Assembly: GCA_009692845.1 (NCBI GenBank)
Contig: SHYK01000002.1
Location: 310,001 to 374,000, forward strand
Direction of reading: 5' to 3'
Source: Chloroflexota bacterium
GTDB taxonomy: Bacteria > Chloroflexota > UBA6077 > SHYK01
DNA: 64,000 bases
Below, piece after piece: positions 55,747 to 62,814 of the stretch (position 1 is the first letter of the stretch; every line of letters starts with the position of its first letter). Position numbers and translations under genes: made by a program. A model generated the notes under the pieces. That model had not been told where the DNA came from, searched no databases, and saw nothing but the letters and a program-made list of their open reading frames with translations.

Positions 55747-56581
55747 ATGAGCGCAACTGTTCCCGTACGGACCCCCGGTACCCCTCCTGACCAATGGCTT
55801 GTCGCGCGTCTTGCGTTCTGGCTGGGCTGGCTCCGAACACCCATTTCGGCCGGTACTGGACGCGTTGCCTCGAGGCTGGGTCGAGCCGGCCGAACCACCT
55901 GGATGCTGCTGACCGTCCTTTGCCTGCTTATTGGAGTCGGTGGTTCCTATGCTCTCGCTTGGGCGCTGGGTGGCGATTTCGGGGTGGTGATCGGCCGAAC
56001 GGCCGCTGGGACGCTGATCGCCAGCGGGTTCTTGCTAGTGGGCCTGACCGGAGCGCTCCCGGGACGCCCGTCCGTCCTCTCGCCCGACGATTGGCTGGTG
56101 CAGCGGCTGGGGGGCGCCACTCAGGAGAGCGGCGGTGCCGGCGTCAAGGCACCCCGCGGTCAGATCGCTCCGCGCCCTGTGGGTGCTTGCCCAGCGAGAG
56201 CGTTTTGCGCAACTGCTTTTGGTCGCGTTGGGCCTGTTCTTCGTCAGCGGCGTAGTGGTCTACGTGATGGAGCAGCAGGGAGACGAGCCGCTGATCACTA
56301 GCATCGGGGAAGGACTCTGGTACAGCATCGTGACCATGGCCAGCGTCGGATACGGCGACTATACGCCGAAGACGCCGCTGGGTCGGATCTATGGCGGGTT
56401 TCTGATCTTCGCCGGCGTCACCTTGTTCTCGTTCATGAGCGCCACCATCGCGTCGATCCTGGTGGCCAAACGCATTCGGGAGGGTAGGGGTTTGCAAGCA
56501 ATAAAATTCAAGAATCACATTCTGGTCTGTGGATGGAACGCCCATGCCGAGCGGATTCTGCAGGGGATCGTGCTGGCTTAG
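55747..56581 (+). pseudogene. Potassium channel, membrane part (frameshifted)
   Basis: The frame from the ATG at 55747 encodes two membrane helices (about residues 50-105) and PDDWLVQRLGG, then degenerates. The pore module is in another frame from about 56115: helices LLLVALGLFFVSGVVVYV and GGFLIFAGVTLFSFMSATIA around the K+ selectivity filter TMASVGYGDYTP, then the start of a Rossmann domain (HILVCGWNAHAERIL) ending at TAG (56579-56581). Removing one G from the G6 run at 56109-56114 joins both frames. A gene with its own GTG start at 56135 is the alternative reading. Confidence 0.75.
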
Positions 56582-57331
56582 GGGACTCAACGCACTCAGC
56601 TCGTGCTGATCAACGAACTAGCGGAAGACACGGCCACCGAGGCGCTGATGCGGCTGGATAGCCTCGAAACCCGATACGTGCGCGGAGACTCCGCCTCGGA
56701 AGCGGTCCTGGACCGGGCTAACGCCCGCGAGGCGAAGTCAGCCATCGTGCTGGCCGATGCCTCCCACCCCGGGTCCCTGGCCTCCGATGAGCGGACTACC
56801 CTCGTGATCCTGGCCCTAAAGAGCGTGAAGAAGGAACTGAAAGTCTCGGCTGAAGCGCTCGAGATCGAGAGCGGAACCCACCTGAAGCGGGCCGGTGCAG
56901 ACGACGTGGTCGTCCGCGGTGAGTTCAACGGGTTCCTGCTCTCATCCTCGGCCCTGGCGCCCGGCGTTCCGGAAGTGGCTCGCCAGGTGCTGGCGCTGGG
57001 AGCCTCCGAGCTGCGGCGGGAGCCAGTTCCACCCGCCCTGGTGGGTCGCACCTTCAAAGAGTTGTTCGAGGCACTGCGGGCCCGAGACGGCTTTATGGCG
57101 ATGGCGATTGTGACGGAAGCGAAAGGACTGGCCCTCGACGACTTGCTAACCGACAGCTTCTCGCTGGTCGATAACTTCATCAAAGAGCAGTTCTCGGCGG
57201 CGGGCATGGAGCATCTTCGGTTCGAGGAAGGCGGGGTGAAGGTGACCGTAAACCCGCCCGACGACTACGTCATTGGCCCCAGCGACACCGCCATCGGGAT
57301 CGGGACGACCCCACTCGCGGCTCTGAGCTGA
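56582..57331 (+). pseudogene. Potassium channel, cytoplasmic RCK part after an in-frame TAG
   Basis: The sequence continues in exactly the same frame after the TAG: TQLVLINELAEDTATEALMRLD, then RGDSASEAVLDRANAREAKSAIVLAD, the usual second half of a TrkA-N/RCK Rossmann domain, and a C-terminal regulatory domain to the TGA at 57331. The frame has a possible internal start near 56603, but the domain would be cut. The TAG replaces one residue between two parts of a single domain, which indicates a nonsense mutation or sequence error. Confidence 0.75.
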
Positions 57332-57336
57332 GCCAG

Positions 57337-57837
57337 TTGGCCGATCTTGAGAGCCTCAGCAAGATGCCCCTGTTCATGGGCCTGGCCCGCGAACAGGTGA
57401 ACGCGTTTTTGAAGGAAGGGAGAACCCTCCAGATCGGGACCGGGGAGCCGATTCTAGTCGAGGGCGAGTCCGGGGCCTCGATGTATATTTTGGCCGCGGG
57501 CACCGTCGAGGTGACCCGCCGCTTCGGTACTACTACTGACGACCGCATCGGCCCCCAGCGCAAGAAGACGCTCCTCAGCATCAATGCGCCTCAGTTCTTC
57601 GGCGAGATGGGGCTGCTCGAAGATGCCGAGCGTTCGGCGACCGTCACCGCGTCTACCGAGTGTGAGGTTCTGGAGTTCACCCGGGAAGGCTTCTCTAAGC
57701 TCGTTGAGGCCGACCGGGCGCTCGGCTACCAGGTCATCTACAACATCGCGCTGGTCTTATCTGGACGGCTGCGAGGCACCAACCGGGACCTGCTCAAGCT
57801 GACCGCCGCGCTTAGTCTGGCCCTGGGTAACCGATAG
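57337..57837 (+). CDS. Cyclic-nucleotide-binding-domain protein
   Basis: A 166-residue single CNB domain. ESLSKMPLFMGLAREQVNAFL is the N-terminal helix pair, VEGESGASMYILAAGTVEV is the beta-roll, and FFGEMGLLEDAERSATVTAST is the phosphate-binding cassette with its Gly-Glu and Arg. No DNA-binding domain follows. The TTG start is 5 bases after the channel stop, so it is coupled to the potassium channel and may act as a separate regulatory subunit. The bound nucleotide is unknown. Confidence 0.85.
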   Translation: MADLESLSKMPLFMGLAREQVNAFLKEGRTLQIGTGEPILVEGESGASMYILAAGTVEVTRRFGTTTDDRIGPQRKKTLLSINAPQFFGEMGLLEDAERSATVTASTECEVLEFTREGFSKLVEADRALGYQVIYNIALVLSGRLRGTNRDLLKLTAALSLALGNR

Positions 57838-57867
57838 AGCAGAGGAAGGTCCGCCCCGCTGAACCCC

Positions 57868-58680
57868 CTAAAGACGGGCCCGCATTGAGTGCCAGCGGGG
57901 AAGCGGCTTGGGCTCCGGCTCGTCGTCCACGTGGACCTCGTCGACCCGCTCGTTATAGAAGGAGATGAGCCCCGCAATCTTGGGGCACTCGGGTAGCGGG
58001 GCGAGATAGGCCCAGGCGATCTCTTGAACCGCACCTTTTACCTTCCAATAGGAGGCCTCACCCTTGTAGGGACAGCTGGTCTTGAGATCGGGAACAGGCT
58101 CCAGGAGGTCCATCCGGATGTCGTCCTGCGGGATGTAGTAGCGGGTGGGCATCTGGGTCTCGAAAAGCAGCTTGGGTCGCGTGGTGTCGGCGATGGTCTG
58201 GCCACCTACGACCACTCGCACGTGGCGGTCGCTCTGAGCGACGTCCACCCGATGGTAGGGATCGCGGGGGTGCTTGATGACCTCTTCCGTTTCTTCGAGC
58301 CAGCGGTCCATCTTTTCCCAGGCGAAAGCGACGTAATCCGGCCGCCCAGGCCACTCGGGCACCGGATCTGCGTAGGTAAACGCCCCTTGTTCGGCGGTCC
58401 GGTTCCCCACGACGACATCCGAGAAATGGGCGACACCTTTGAGCGGGTCCTCCGCGGTGCTGCTGGTGGGAATCAGAAAATCGGCCCGCACGTCGGCCCG
58501 CGGGAAGTAGTAGGTCGGCGTTCCGCGGCTCCAGCGGAACAGGATCACTCGCTTGCTGTCGGCAATCGTCTGGCCGCCGAATTCCACCCGGACTCGGCGT
58601 GGAGTGGGCTCGACCGACATCCAGCCGGGGGTGTCGGAGCGGGACTGGGGATTGATGGTCGGAGCGCTCGGTTGGGTCAT
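57868..58680 (-). CDS. Tandem DUF427 domain protein
   Basis: A 270-residue protein with two copies of the DUF427 fold. Copy one (about residues 28-125) has VRVEFGGQTIADSKRVILF, YYFPRADVRADFL and the ending WPGRPDYVAFAWEKMD. Copy two (about 145-250) has VRVVVGGQTIADTTRPKLLF, YYIPQDDIRMDLL and SCPYKGEASYW. The paired motif pattern shows internal duplication. DUF427 proteins are small enzymes or binding proteins without established activity in bacteria. It converges with the cNMP-binding gene. Confidence 0.87.
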   Translation of the reverse strand: MTQPSAPTINPQSRSDTPGWMSVEPTPRRVRVEFGGQTIADSKRVILFRWSRGTPTYYFPRADVRADFLIPTSSTAEDPLKGVAHFSDVVVGNRTAEQGAFTYADPVPEWPGRPDYVAFAWEKMDRWLEETEEVIKHPRDPYHRVDVAQSDRHVRVVVGGQTIADTTRPKLLFETQMPTRYYIPQDDIRMDLLEPVPDLKTSCPYKGEASYWKVKGAVQEIAWAYLAPLPECPKIAGLISFYNERVDEVHVDDEPEPKPLPRWHSMRARL

Positions 58681-58761
58681 AGCGGAATCTCTCCTTTGAT
58701 TTGGTTCACCTCGTATCGGTCGGATCAGCTAGATCGTGCTCCCCCGCCGAGAGATCCTTCG

Positions 58762-59706
58762 CTAGGTGGAGGCGTTCCGTTGGGCGACCGCGGCCGGATT
58801 GGTGGAATTGGGGCCCATGTAAATGCCTCGGGGCCAGGAGCGTTTCAGGGGATCAGCGACCTTAACGGTGAGGCGGCCGATTCCCCCGATCTCGATGGAG
58901 ACGACATCCTCATCCTGCAGCGGGCCCAATCCTTCGTGGTTGGTGCCACAGGAAATCAGGTCCCCGTTGTTCAGAGTCATGATCGCGGTGGCAAATTCGA
59001 TGAGCTCCGGGACGCGATGCTCCATGTCTTCGGTTGAGTAGTCATGCATCAGCCCACCCGAGTTCCAGAACTGGACGTGCAGGCGGTTGGGATCTTCGAC
59101 TTCATCGGCCGTCAGGATACAGGGGCCCATCGGGCCAAAGGTGTCGAAGGACTTGCCCATCCAGCTGCCGGACCGCCAGGTGCCCCGGCCCGCCGCCCGC
59201 GCGGACACGTCGATAAAACAGGTGTAGCCGAACACCGCGCTCTGCCAGTCGGCCTGAGCCACCTGTTTGGAGGGTCCCTTGAGCACCAGGCCCAGCTCGG
59301 CTTCGTGCTGGAAAACTTCGGGCTCGGTGAACTCCGGCAGCACGATGGTGTCGCCCTCGCCGATCACCGCGTCGGGGTTCTTGAGGAACATGTTCAGCGG
59401 GCGGGGATCGCGCTGGGCGTGCTCCCAGTAGTTGCCGATGCAGTTCAGGATCTTGCCCGGCCGGGTGATGGGCGCCCGCAGGCGAATGCTGGACATAGGC
59501 AGTGGAGAGGCGCTCGCCGCGAGCGCCTCGAACTGAGACCGCAGCGTGTCGAAATGCTCGATGACTCGCTGCATCAAGCGGTCGGTCGGGCCCACCGTGG
59601 CCGGGCCCAGCGCGGAGGAGAGGTCAACTACCCCCTGCGGCAGCAGCAGGCCGGCCTGGGGTGGGGCATCGGGGCGGGACGCCGGCTGGAACAAGACCAG
59701 TTTCAT
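58762..59706 (-). CDS. Fumarylacetoacetate hydrolase family protein
   Basis: FAH-superfamily metal enzyme (hydrolase, hydratase or decarboxylase acting on oxo-acids from ring cleavage). The C-terminal catalytic domain begins at about residue 80: KILNCIGNYWEHAQ, FLKNPDAVIGEGDTIVLPE, the metal-binding acidic residues in FQHEAELGLVLKG and the FIDVSARAAGRG segment, then SWMGKSFDTFGPMGP. An N-terminal domain of about 75 residues precedes it. The length is 314 residues. GAGGAG lies 6 bases before the ATG. The true substrate is unknown. Confidence 0.9.
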   Translation of the reverse strand: MKLVLFQPASRPDAPPQAGLLLPQGVVDLSSALGPATVGPTDRLMQRVIEHFDTLRSQFEALAASASPLPMSSIRLRAPITRPGKILNCIGNYWEHAQRDPRPLNMFLKNPDAVIGEGDTIVLPEFTEPEVFQHEAELGLVLKGPSKQVAQADWQSAVFGYTCFIDVSARAAGRGTWRSGSWMGKSFDTFGPMGPCILTADEVEDPNRLHVQFWNSGGLMHDYSTEDMEHRVPELIEFATAIMTLNNGDLISCGTNHEGLGPLQDEDVVSIEIGGIGRLTVKVADPLKRSWPRGIYMGPNSTNPAAVAQRNAST

Positions 59707-59835
59707 GCAAATCTCCTCAGTCGAATGGATCGCTGGTTTTCAAGCGACGTAGGCTGAGCGTAGCGCGTCCGGGGTTCGTTTGGCAAAAAGCTCGAATCCT
59801 GAAAGAAATTCAGTCGCGAATTGAGAAATAGCCAC

Positions 59836-59862
59836 TTAACTTTCCGCTCGTTCTGCCGATGG
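59836..59862 (+). promoter_or_regulatory. Candidate sigma-28 (FliA) promoter
   Basis: TTAACTTT-N11-GCCGATGG compares with the known flagellar consensus TAAAGTTT-N11-GCCGATAA: six of eight bases match in each box and the 11-base spacer is exact. It lies 66 bases before the flagellin start. Confidence 0.6.
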
Positions 59863-59927
59863 AGTAAAGTTCGGCTGCGAGGCCGGTCATTGAGGTCCGG
59901 TCCCCACACTGCGGGAGATCGCGGCCG

Positions 59928-60752
59928 ATGAGTCTCTCGGTCAATTTCAATCCCAGCGCGCTCAGTATTGCGCGCCGGTTTGACACCGATTCCCTGTCCC
60001 TCGCGCGGCGGCTCCAGCGGATCGCGAGCGATCAAGCCCAGCTAGCCGCCGAGAAGCCCGCCTCGGTCGGCATATCCCAGCGGCTCATTGCCCAAATCCG
60101 AGGCACCCTCCAAGCCGAGTCAGATCTCCAGCTCGGGGTTTCAGTCGCCCAATCCGCCGACAGTGCCCTGGGTCAGGTGGCCGACACGCTGCAGCGGATC
60201 CGCCAGCTCGGAGTGCAGGCCAGCAACGCGACGCTCTCGGCGGACGATCAGGCAGCGATCAACACCGAGCTGACCCAGCTCGTCGACGAGATCCAGGACA
60301 CGATCTCGGGGGCGAGCTTCAACGGAAGCAATCCGCTCACCGCCAATCAAGCGATAACCATTCAAGCTGGGCCGGATGCCGGACAGACCCTCACAGTTCC
60401 CGCCCAGGGTCCCGAGGTCCAAGCGGCCGCCAATCAGATCAGTCTCGCGATCGGCAATCTCGCCGCCGATCCCAGCACCGCGACGCAGCTGATTTCGGCC
60501 GCCGACGATGCTCTGGCGACGATCAGCACTGCGCAGTCGACCCTGGGGGCCACCGTCAACCGCTTCGAGAGTGCAATGCGGACCCTAGCCGAAGGGTCGA
60601 TCACCGCCGGTGTCGCCCAATCGGGGCTCAGCCAGGACGTGGCGACGGACGCGGTTGGCGCGGCCCGCCAGTCGATCCTGCAACGGGGACGGATCGCGCT
60701 GCTCGCCCAGGCTAACCTGCAACCCCAATTACTGCTGAAGCTGCTCGGCTGA
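59928..60752 (+). CDS. Flagellin-like protein (minimal, D0/D1 only)
   Basis: A 274-residue flagellin homologue. The N-terminal part shows the D0/D1 pattern: LQRIASDQAQLAAEKPASVGISQRLIAQIRG, SVAQSADSALGQVADTLQRI and RQLGVQASNATLS. The C-terminal part has the conserved QSILQRGRIALLAQANLQPQLLLKLLG, the usual flagellin D0 end. Only a short central region remains, so the variable outer domains are absent. The canonical N-S-A-x-D-D-A-A-G sequence after the first helix is replaced (AAEKPASVG), so it is divergent. No other flagellar gene is nearby. The ATG has a GGGAGATC site a few bases upstream. A sigma-28-like promoter precedes it. Confidence 0.85.
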   Translation: MSLSVNFNPSALSIARRFDTDSLSLARRLQRIASDQAQLAAEKPASVGISQRLIAQIRGTLQAESDLQLGVSVAQSADSALGQVADTLQRIRQLGVQASNATLSADDQAAINTELTQLVDEIQDTISGASFNGSNPLTANQAITIQAGPDAGQTLTVPAQGPEVQAAANQISLAIGNLAADPSTATQLISAADDALATISTAQSTLGATVNRFESAMRTLAEGSITAGVAQSGLSQDVATDAVGAARQSILQRGRIALLAQANLQPQLLLKLLG

Positions 60753-60760
60753 TCGAGGAC

Positions 60761-60794
60761 CTCCCCCAGACAGGGAAATGACGCTTTGGGGGAG
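60761..60794 (+). terminator. Hairpin after the flagellin gene
   Basis: CTCCCCCA and TGGGGGAG form an 8-bp stem around an 18-base loop, 8 bases after the flagellin stop. No T-run follows, so termination is uncertain. Confidence 0.4.
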
Positions 60795-60924
60795 CAAGCT
60801 CGCCCTTCGCTTTGACAGAATCCCCTTATTTTTATGGAGGGTCGGCCTATAATTGGCCGCTTCGACGCCTGGATTTCGATTCGCAAGCGCGCGGGGCCGC
60901 ATTTTCACGAGGTCGGAGGCAGTT

Positions 60925-61692
60925 ATGTGGAATCAGCTCAAGACTGACGCCTACGAGGGCTTGATCGCGGAGACGGTTCCGCTCAGTGGCTACAACGGAG
61001 CGGTGATCAACGCCTATACCGCCCGTCCGCTCGGTCCAGGTCCTTTCCCAGGAATGGTGCTGGTGCACCACGCCCCCGGCTGGGACGAATTCTATCGAGA
61101 GACCACTCGGCGGTTCGCTCAACATGGCTACAACACCATCTGCCCCAACCTCTACTTCCGGGCCGGGCACGGAACACCCGAGGACATTGCGGCCAAAGTG
61201 CGCGGGGAAGGCGGCGTCGCCGACGACATGGTGCTGGGGGATCTGGATGGAGCGAAGCTGTGGCTGAAGGTGCTCCCCACCAGCAATGGGAAGGTCGCAA
61301 TCATGGGTACCTGCTCCGGGGGCCGCCAGACCTTTTTGGCTGCCTGCCGGCTCGCCGGTTTCGATGCGGCGGTCGAATGCTGGGGTGGCGCCGTGGTGAT
61401 GACCCCGGACCAACTGAATGAGAAACGTCCGGTCGCCCCGATTGACCTGACCAGTGAGCTCTCCTGCCCGCTACTGGGACTTTTCGGAAATGACGATCAG
61501 GGGCCATCACCGGAGCAGGTGAATCTGCACGAGGCCGAGCTGAAGAAGCACGGGAAGAACTACGAATTCCACCGCTACGATGGCGCCGGTCACGGCTTCT
61601 TTTATTACGACCGACCGATGTATCGCCAGCAGCAGGCGATGGACGGCTGGCAGAAAGTATTCGCTTTTCTGGAGCAGCACGTCCAGAACTGA
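60925..61692 (+). CDS. Dienelactone hydrolase family protein
   Basis: Alpha/beta hydrolase of the dienelactone hydrolase type, 255 residues. The nucleophile is a cysteine in the elbow GTCSGG (about residue 130), not Ser, as in classical dienelactone hydrolase. The acid is in GNDDQG and the His is in GAGHGF. The N-terminal PFPGMVLVHHAPGWDE gives the oxyanion strand. The ATG at 60925 has GGAGG 6 bases upstream. A perfect TATAAT at 60848-60853 could be the -10 box. Transcription should end at the following strong hairpin. Substrate unknown. Confidence 0.92.
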   Translation: MWNQLKTDAYEGLIAETVPLSGYNGAVINAYTARPLGPGPFPGMVLVHHAPGWDEFYRETTRRFAQHGYNTICPNLYFRAGHGTPEDIAAKVRGEGGVADDMVLGDLDGAKLWLKVLPTSNGKVAIMGTCSGGRQTFLAACRLAGFDAAVECWGGAVVMTPDQLNEKRPVAPIDLTSELSCPLLGLFGNDDQGPSPEQVNLHEAELKKHGKNYEFHRYDGAGHGFFYYDRPMYRQQQAMDGWQKVFAFLEQHVQN

Positions 61693-61703
61693 CATCAGCC
61701 AGC

Positions 61704-61757
61704 AACCAAGAAAAGAGAGGCCTTCCGATACTTCGGGAGGCCTCTCTTTTCTTGGTT
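61704..61757. terminator. Bidirectional terminator between converging genes
   Basis: A near-perfect 20-bp inverted repeat: the left arm runs AACCAAGAAAAGAGAGGCCT and the right arm is its complement, around a short loop. A-rich and T-rich outer arms give a U-rich tract on both strands, so it can end the hydrolase gene (+) and the selenoprotein gene (-). Confidence 0.93.
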
Positions 61758-61773
61758 AGCTTGGAGCCAGCCG

Positions 61774-62064
61774 CTAGGCCGGGACCTCGGCGGTGTCCAG
61801 GGCTTCTAGCAGCACCTTGCGGGCCTGACGCATAGCGCCGAGGCCCCTGTACATGTCTCCGTTTCCGGCTTCCATCCGGTCGTAAACTTTCTGGTCGTTC
61901 ACATAGATCTCGAATCGTCCCCCGTGAACCGGAGTCAACTGGATGTTGGTTTCCTTGACTCGGCCCTCGGCCAGTTCAGCCGCCACACTGGCGGCTTGCC
62001 AGAAGTAGCCTCAAGTGACGCAATACTTTATTTCGAGCTTCGCCTTGCCCGCTGATTCATCCAT
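61774..62064 (-). CDS. SelW-like (Rdx family) selenoprotein with UGA-encoded Sec18
   Basis: A 96-residue thioredoxin-like Rdx protein. Normal ORF calling starts at 61986, but the frame continues upstream through a TGA at 62011-62013 to an ATG at 62064, which has GGGGGGAGG 6 bases before it. Reading TGA as selenocysteine gives IKYC-V-T-U-GYFWQAA, the CxxU redox motif of SelW, with Cys15 and Sec18. The rest, GRFEIYVNDQKVYDR, matches the family. A SECIS-like hairpin lies 3' of the TGA. It is 41 bases after the cupin gene. The role is a thiol-redox one, inferred from the family. The TGA could in theory be a nonsense mutation of a Cys codon. Confidence 0.9.
61978..61996 (-). promoter_or_regulatory. 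Candidate bacterial SECIS hairpin
   Basis: AGCCGCCA and TGGCGGCT pair as a perfect 8-bp stem with loop GTG, entirely inside the coding region. The loop begins 23 bases after the TGA with G first, which fits the bacterial SECIS model (loop about 16-37 bases from UGA, G in its first positions). Confidence 0.8.
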
Positions 62065-62104
62065 CCGCTTCCTCCCCCCGGTCGTCTTTCCCATTATCGA
62101 CTAT

Positions 62105-62641
62105 CTACGGTCGGCCTGGCGCCTCACCAGCGGCTTCGGTCGTGCGGGCCCCGAGGGGCTCACTGGCTCCCCGGTCCGTTCTGGGACCCTGCGGGTGCGA
62201 GGAGAGGTCCCAGGTGGGAAGCGGTTTGCGCGAGTTCTCAGCGTTGTAGGGGTACGACTCGCCCAGCGGGCTGATCCGGCGGTGGTTTCCGTCTGGACTG
62301 CTCACCCGGAGCAAGATGAGCTTTTCATCTTGCAGGCTCTCAAACCAGTAGAAGGTATCTCGGGGCATCACCACCGCATCGCCCCGGTTCAGCACCACGA
62401 CCTTTTCCTGCCGGCCTGCGTCCACTCCTAAATGGAAGGCCACCTGGCCATGCAGCACGTAGTAGGTGTGGTCCTGGTTGTCGTGGCGATGCATCCGGCT
62501 CTCGCCCGGTCCCTTGTCATAACGCTTGATCACTCCGGAGAGCCCTTCGGTCCCGGGGAGATTGAGGTCTCCGTTCGCGGCCATGATTGCATCGTCCAGA
62601 AAAGTGAACACCATCGCTTTGGTATCGGTCTCAGCAGCCAT
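62105..62641 (-). CDS. Cupin domain protein
   Basis: A small single-cupin protein of 178 residues. The cupin motif 1 appears as ESRMHRHDNQDHTYYVLHGQ with two His and an acidic residue, and motif 2 as NRGDAVVMPRDTFYWFE. Metal binding by these His is the family norm. The C-terminal 45 residues are Pro/Gly-rich and unlikely to be part of the fold. AAAGGAGG lies just before the ATG. It is followed by the selenoprotein gene 41 bases later, so they may be co-transcribed. Substrate unknown. Confidence 0.87.
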   Translation of the reverse strand: MAAETDTKAMVFTFLDDAIMAANGDLNLPGTEGLSGVIKRYDKGPGESRMHRHDNQDHTYYVLHGQVAFHLGVDAGRQEKVVVLNRGDAVVMPRDTFYWFESLQDEKLILLRVSSPDGNHRRISPLGESYPYNAENSRKPLPTWDLSSHPQGPRTDRGASEPLGARTTEAAGEAPGRP

Positions 62642-62814
62642 AAAGCCTCCTTTTAGTGCGCTATTCTCACATTATTCCGCATACCGGGGGGGATTCCGCC
62701 AGGCGGTTTCGCCCTCCGAACGATAGGAACGATAGCAGGGAAGGCTGGACGGCTGCCGCCTGGGACGGCGAAGCTTAGGTGAGTTCTCGATGTCCTGGTG
62801 CCGCTGCACCACCG

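Noticed and set aside
56579-56581. In-frame TAG in the potassium channel read as pyrrolysine
   Set aside because: Nothing in the window suggests pyrrolysine use, and the same gene also has a frameshift, so loss of function or error is more likely.
59865-59889. TAAAGTTC...GCCGGTCA as the sigma-28 promoter of the flagellin
   Set aside because: The boxes match but the spacer is 9 bases; the overlapping upstream pair has the exact 11-base spacer and better -10.
60812-60853. TTGACA with TATAAT as one promoter for the hydrolase
   Set aside because: The boxes are 30 bases apart, far from the 16-18 expected; only the -10 box may be used.
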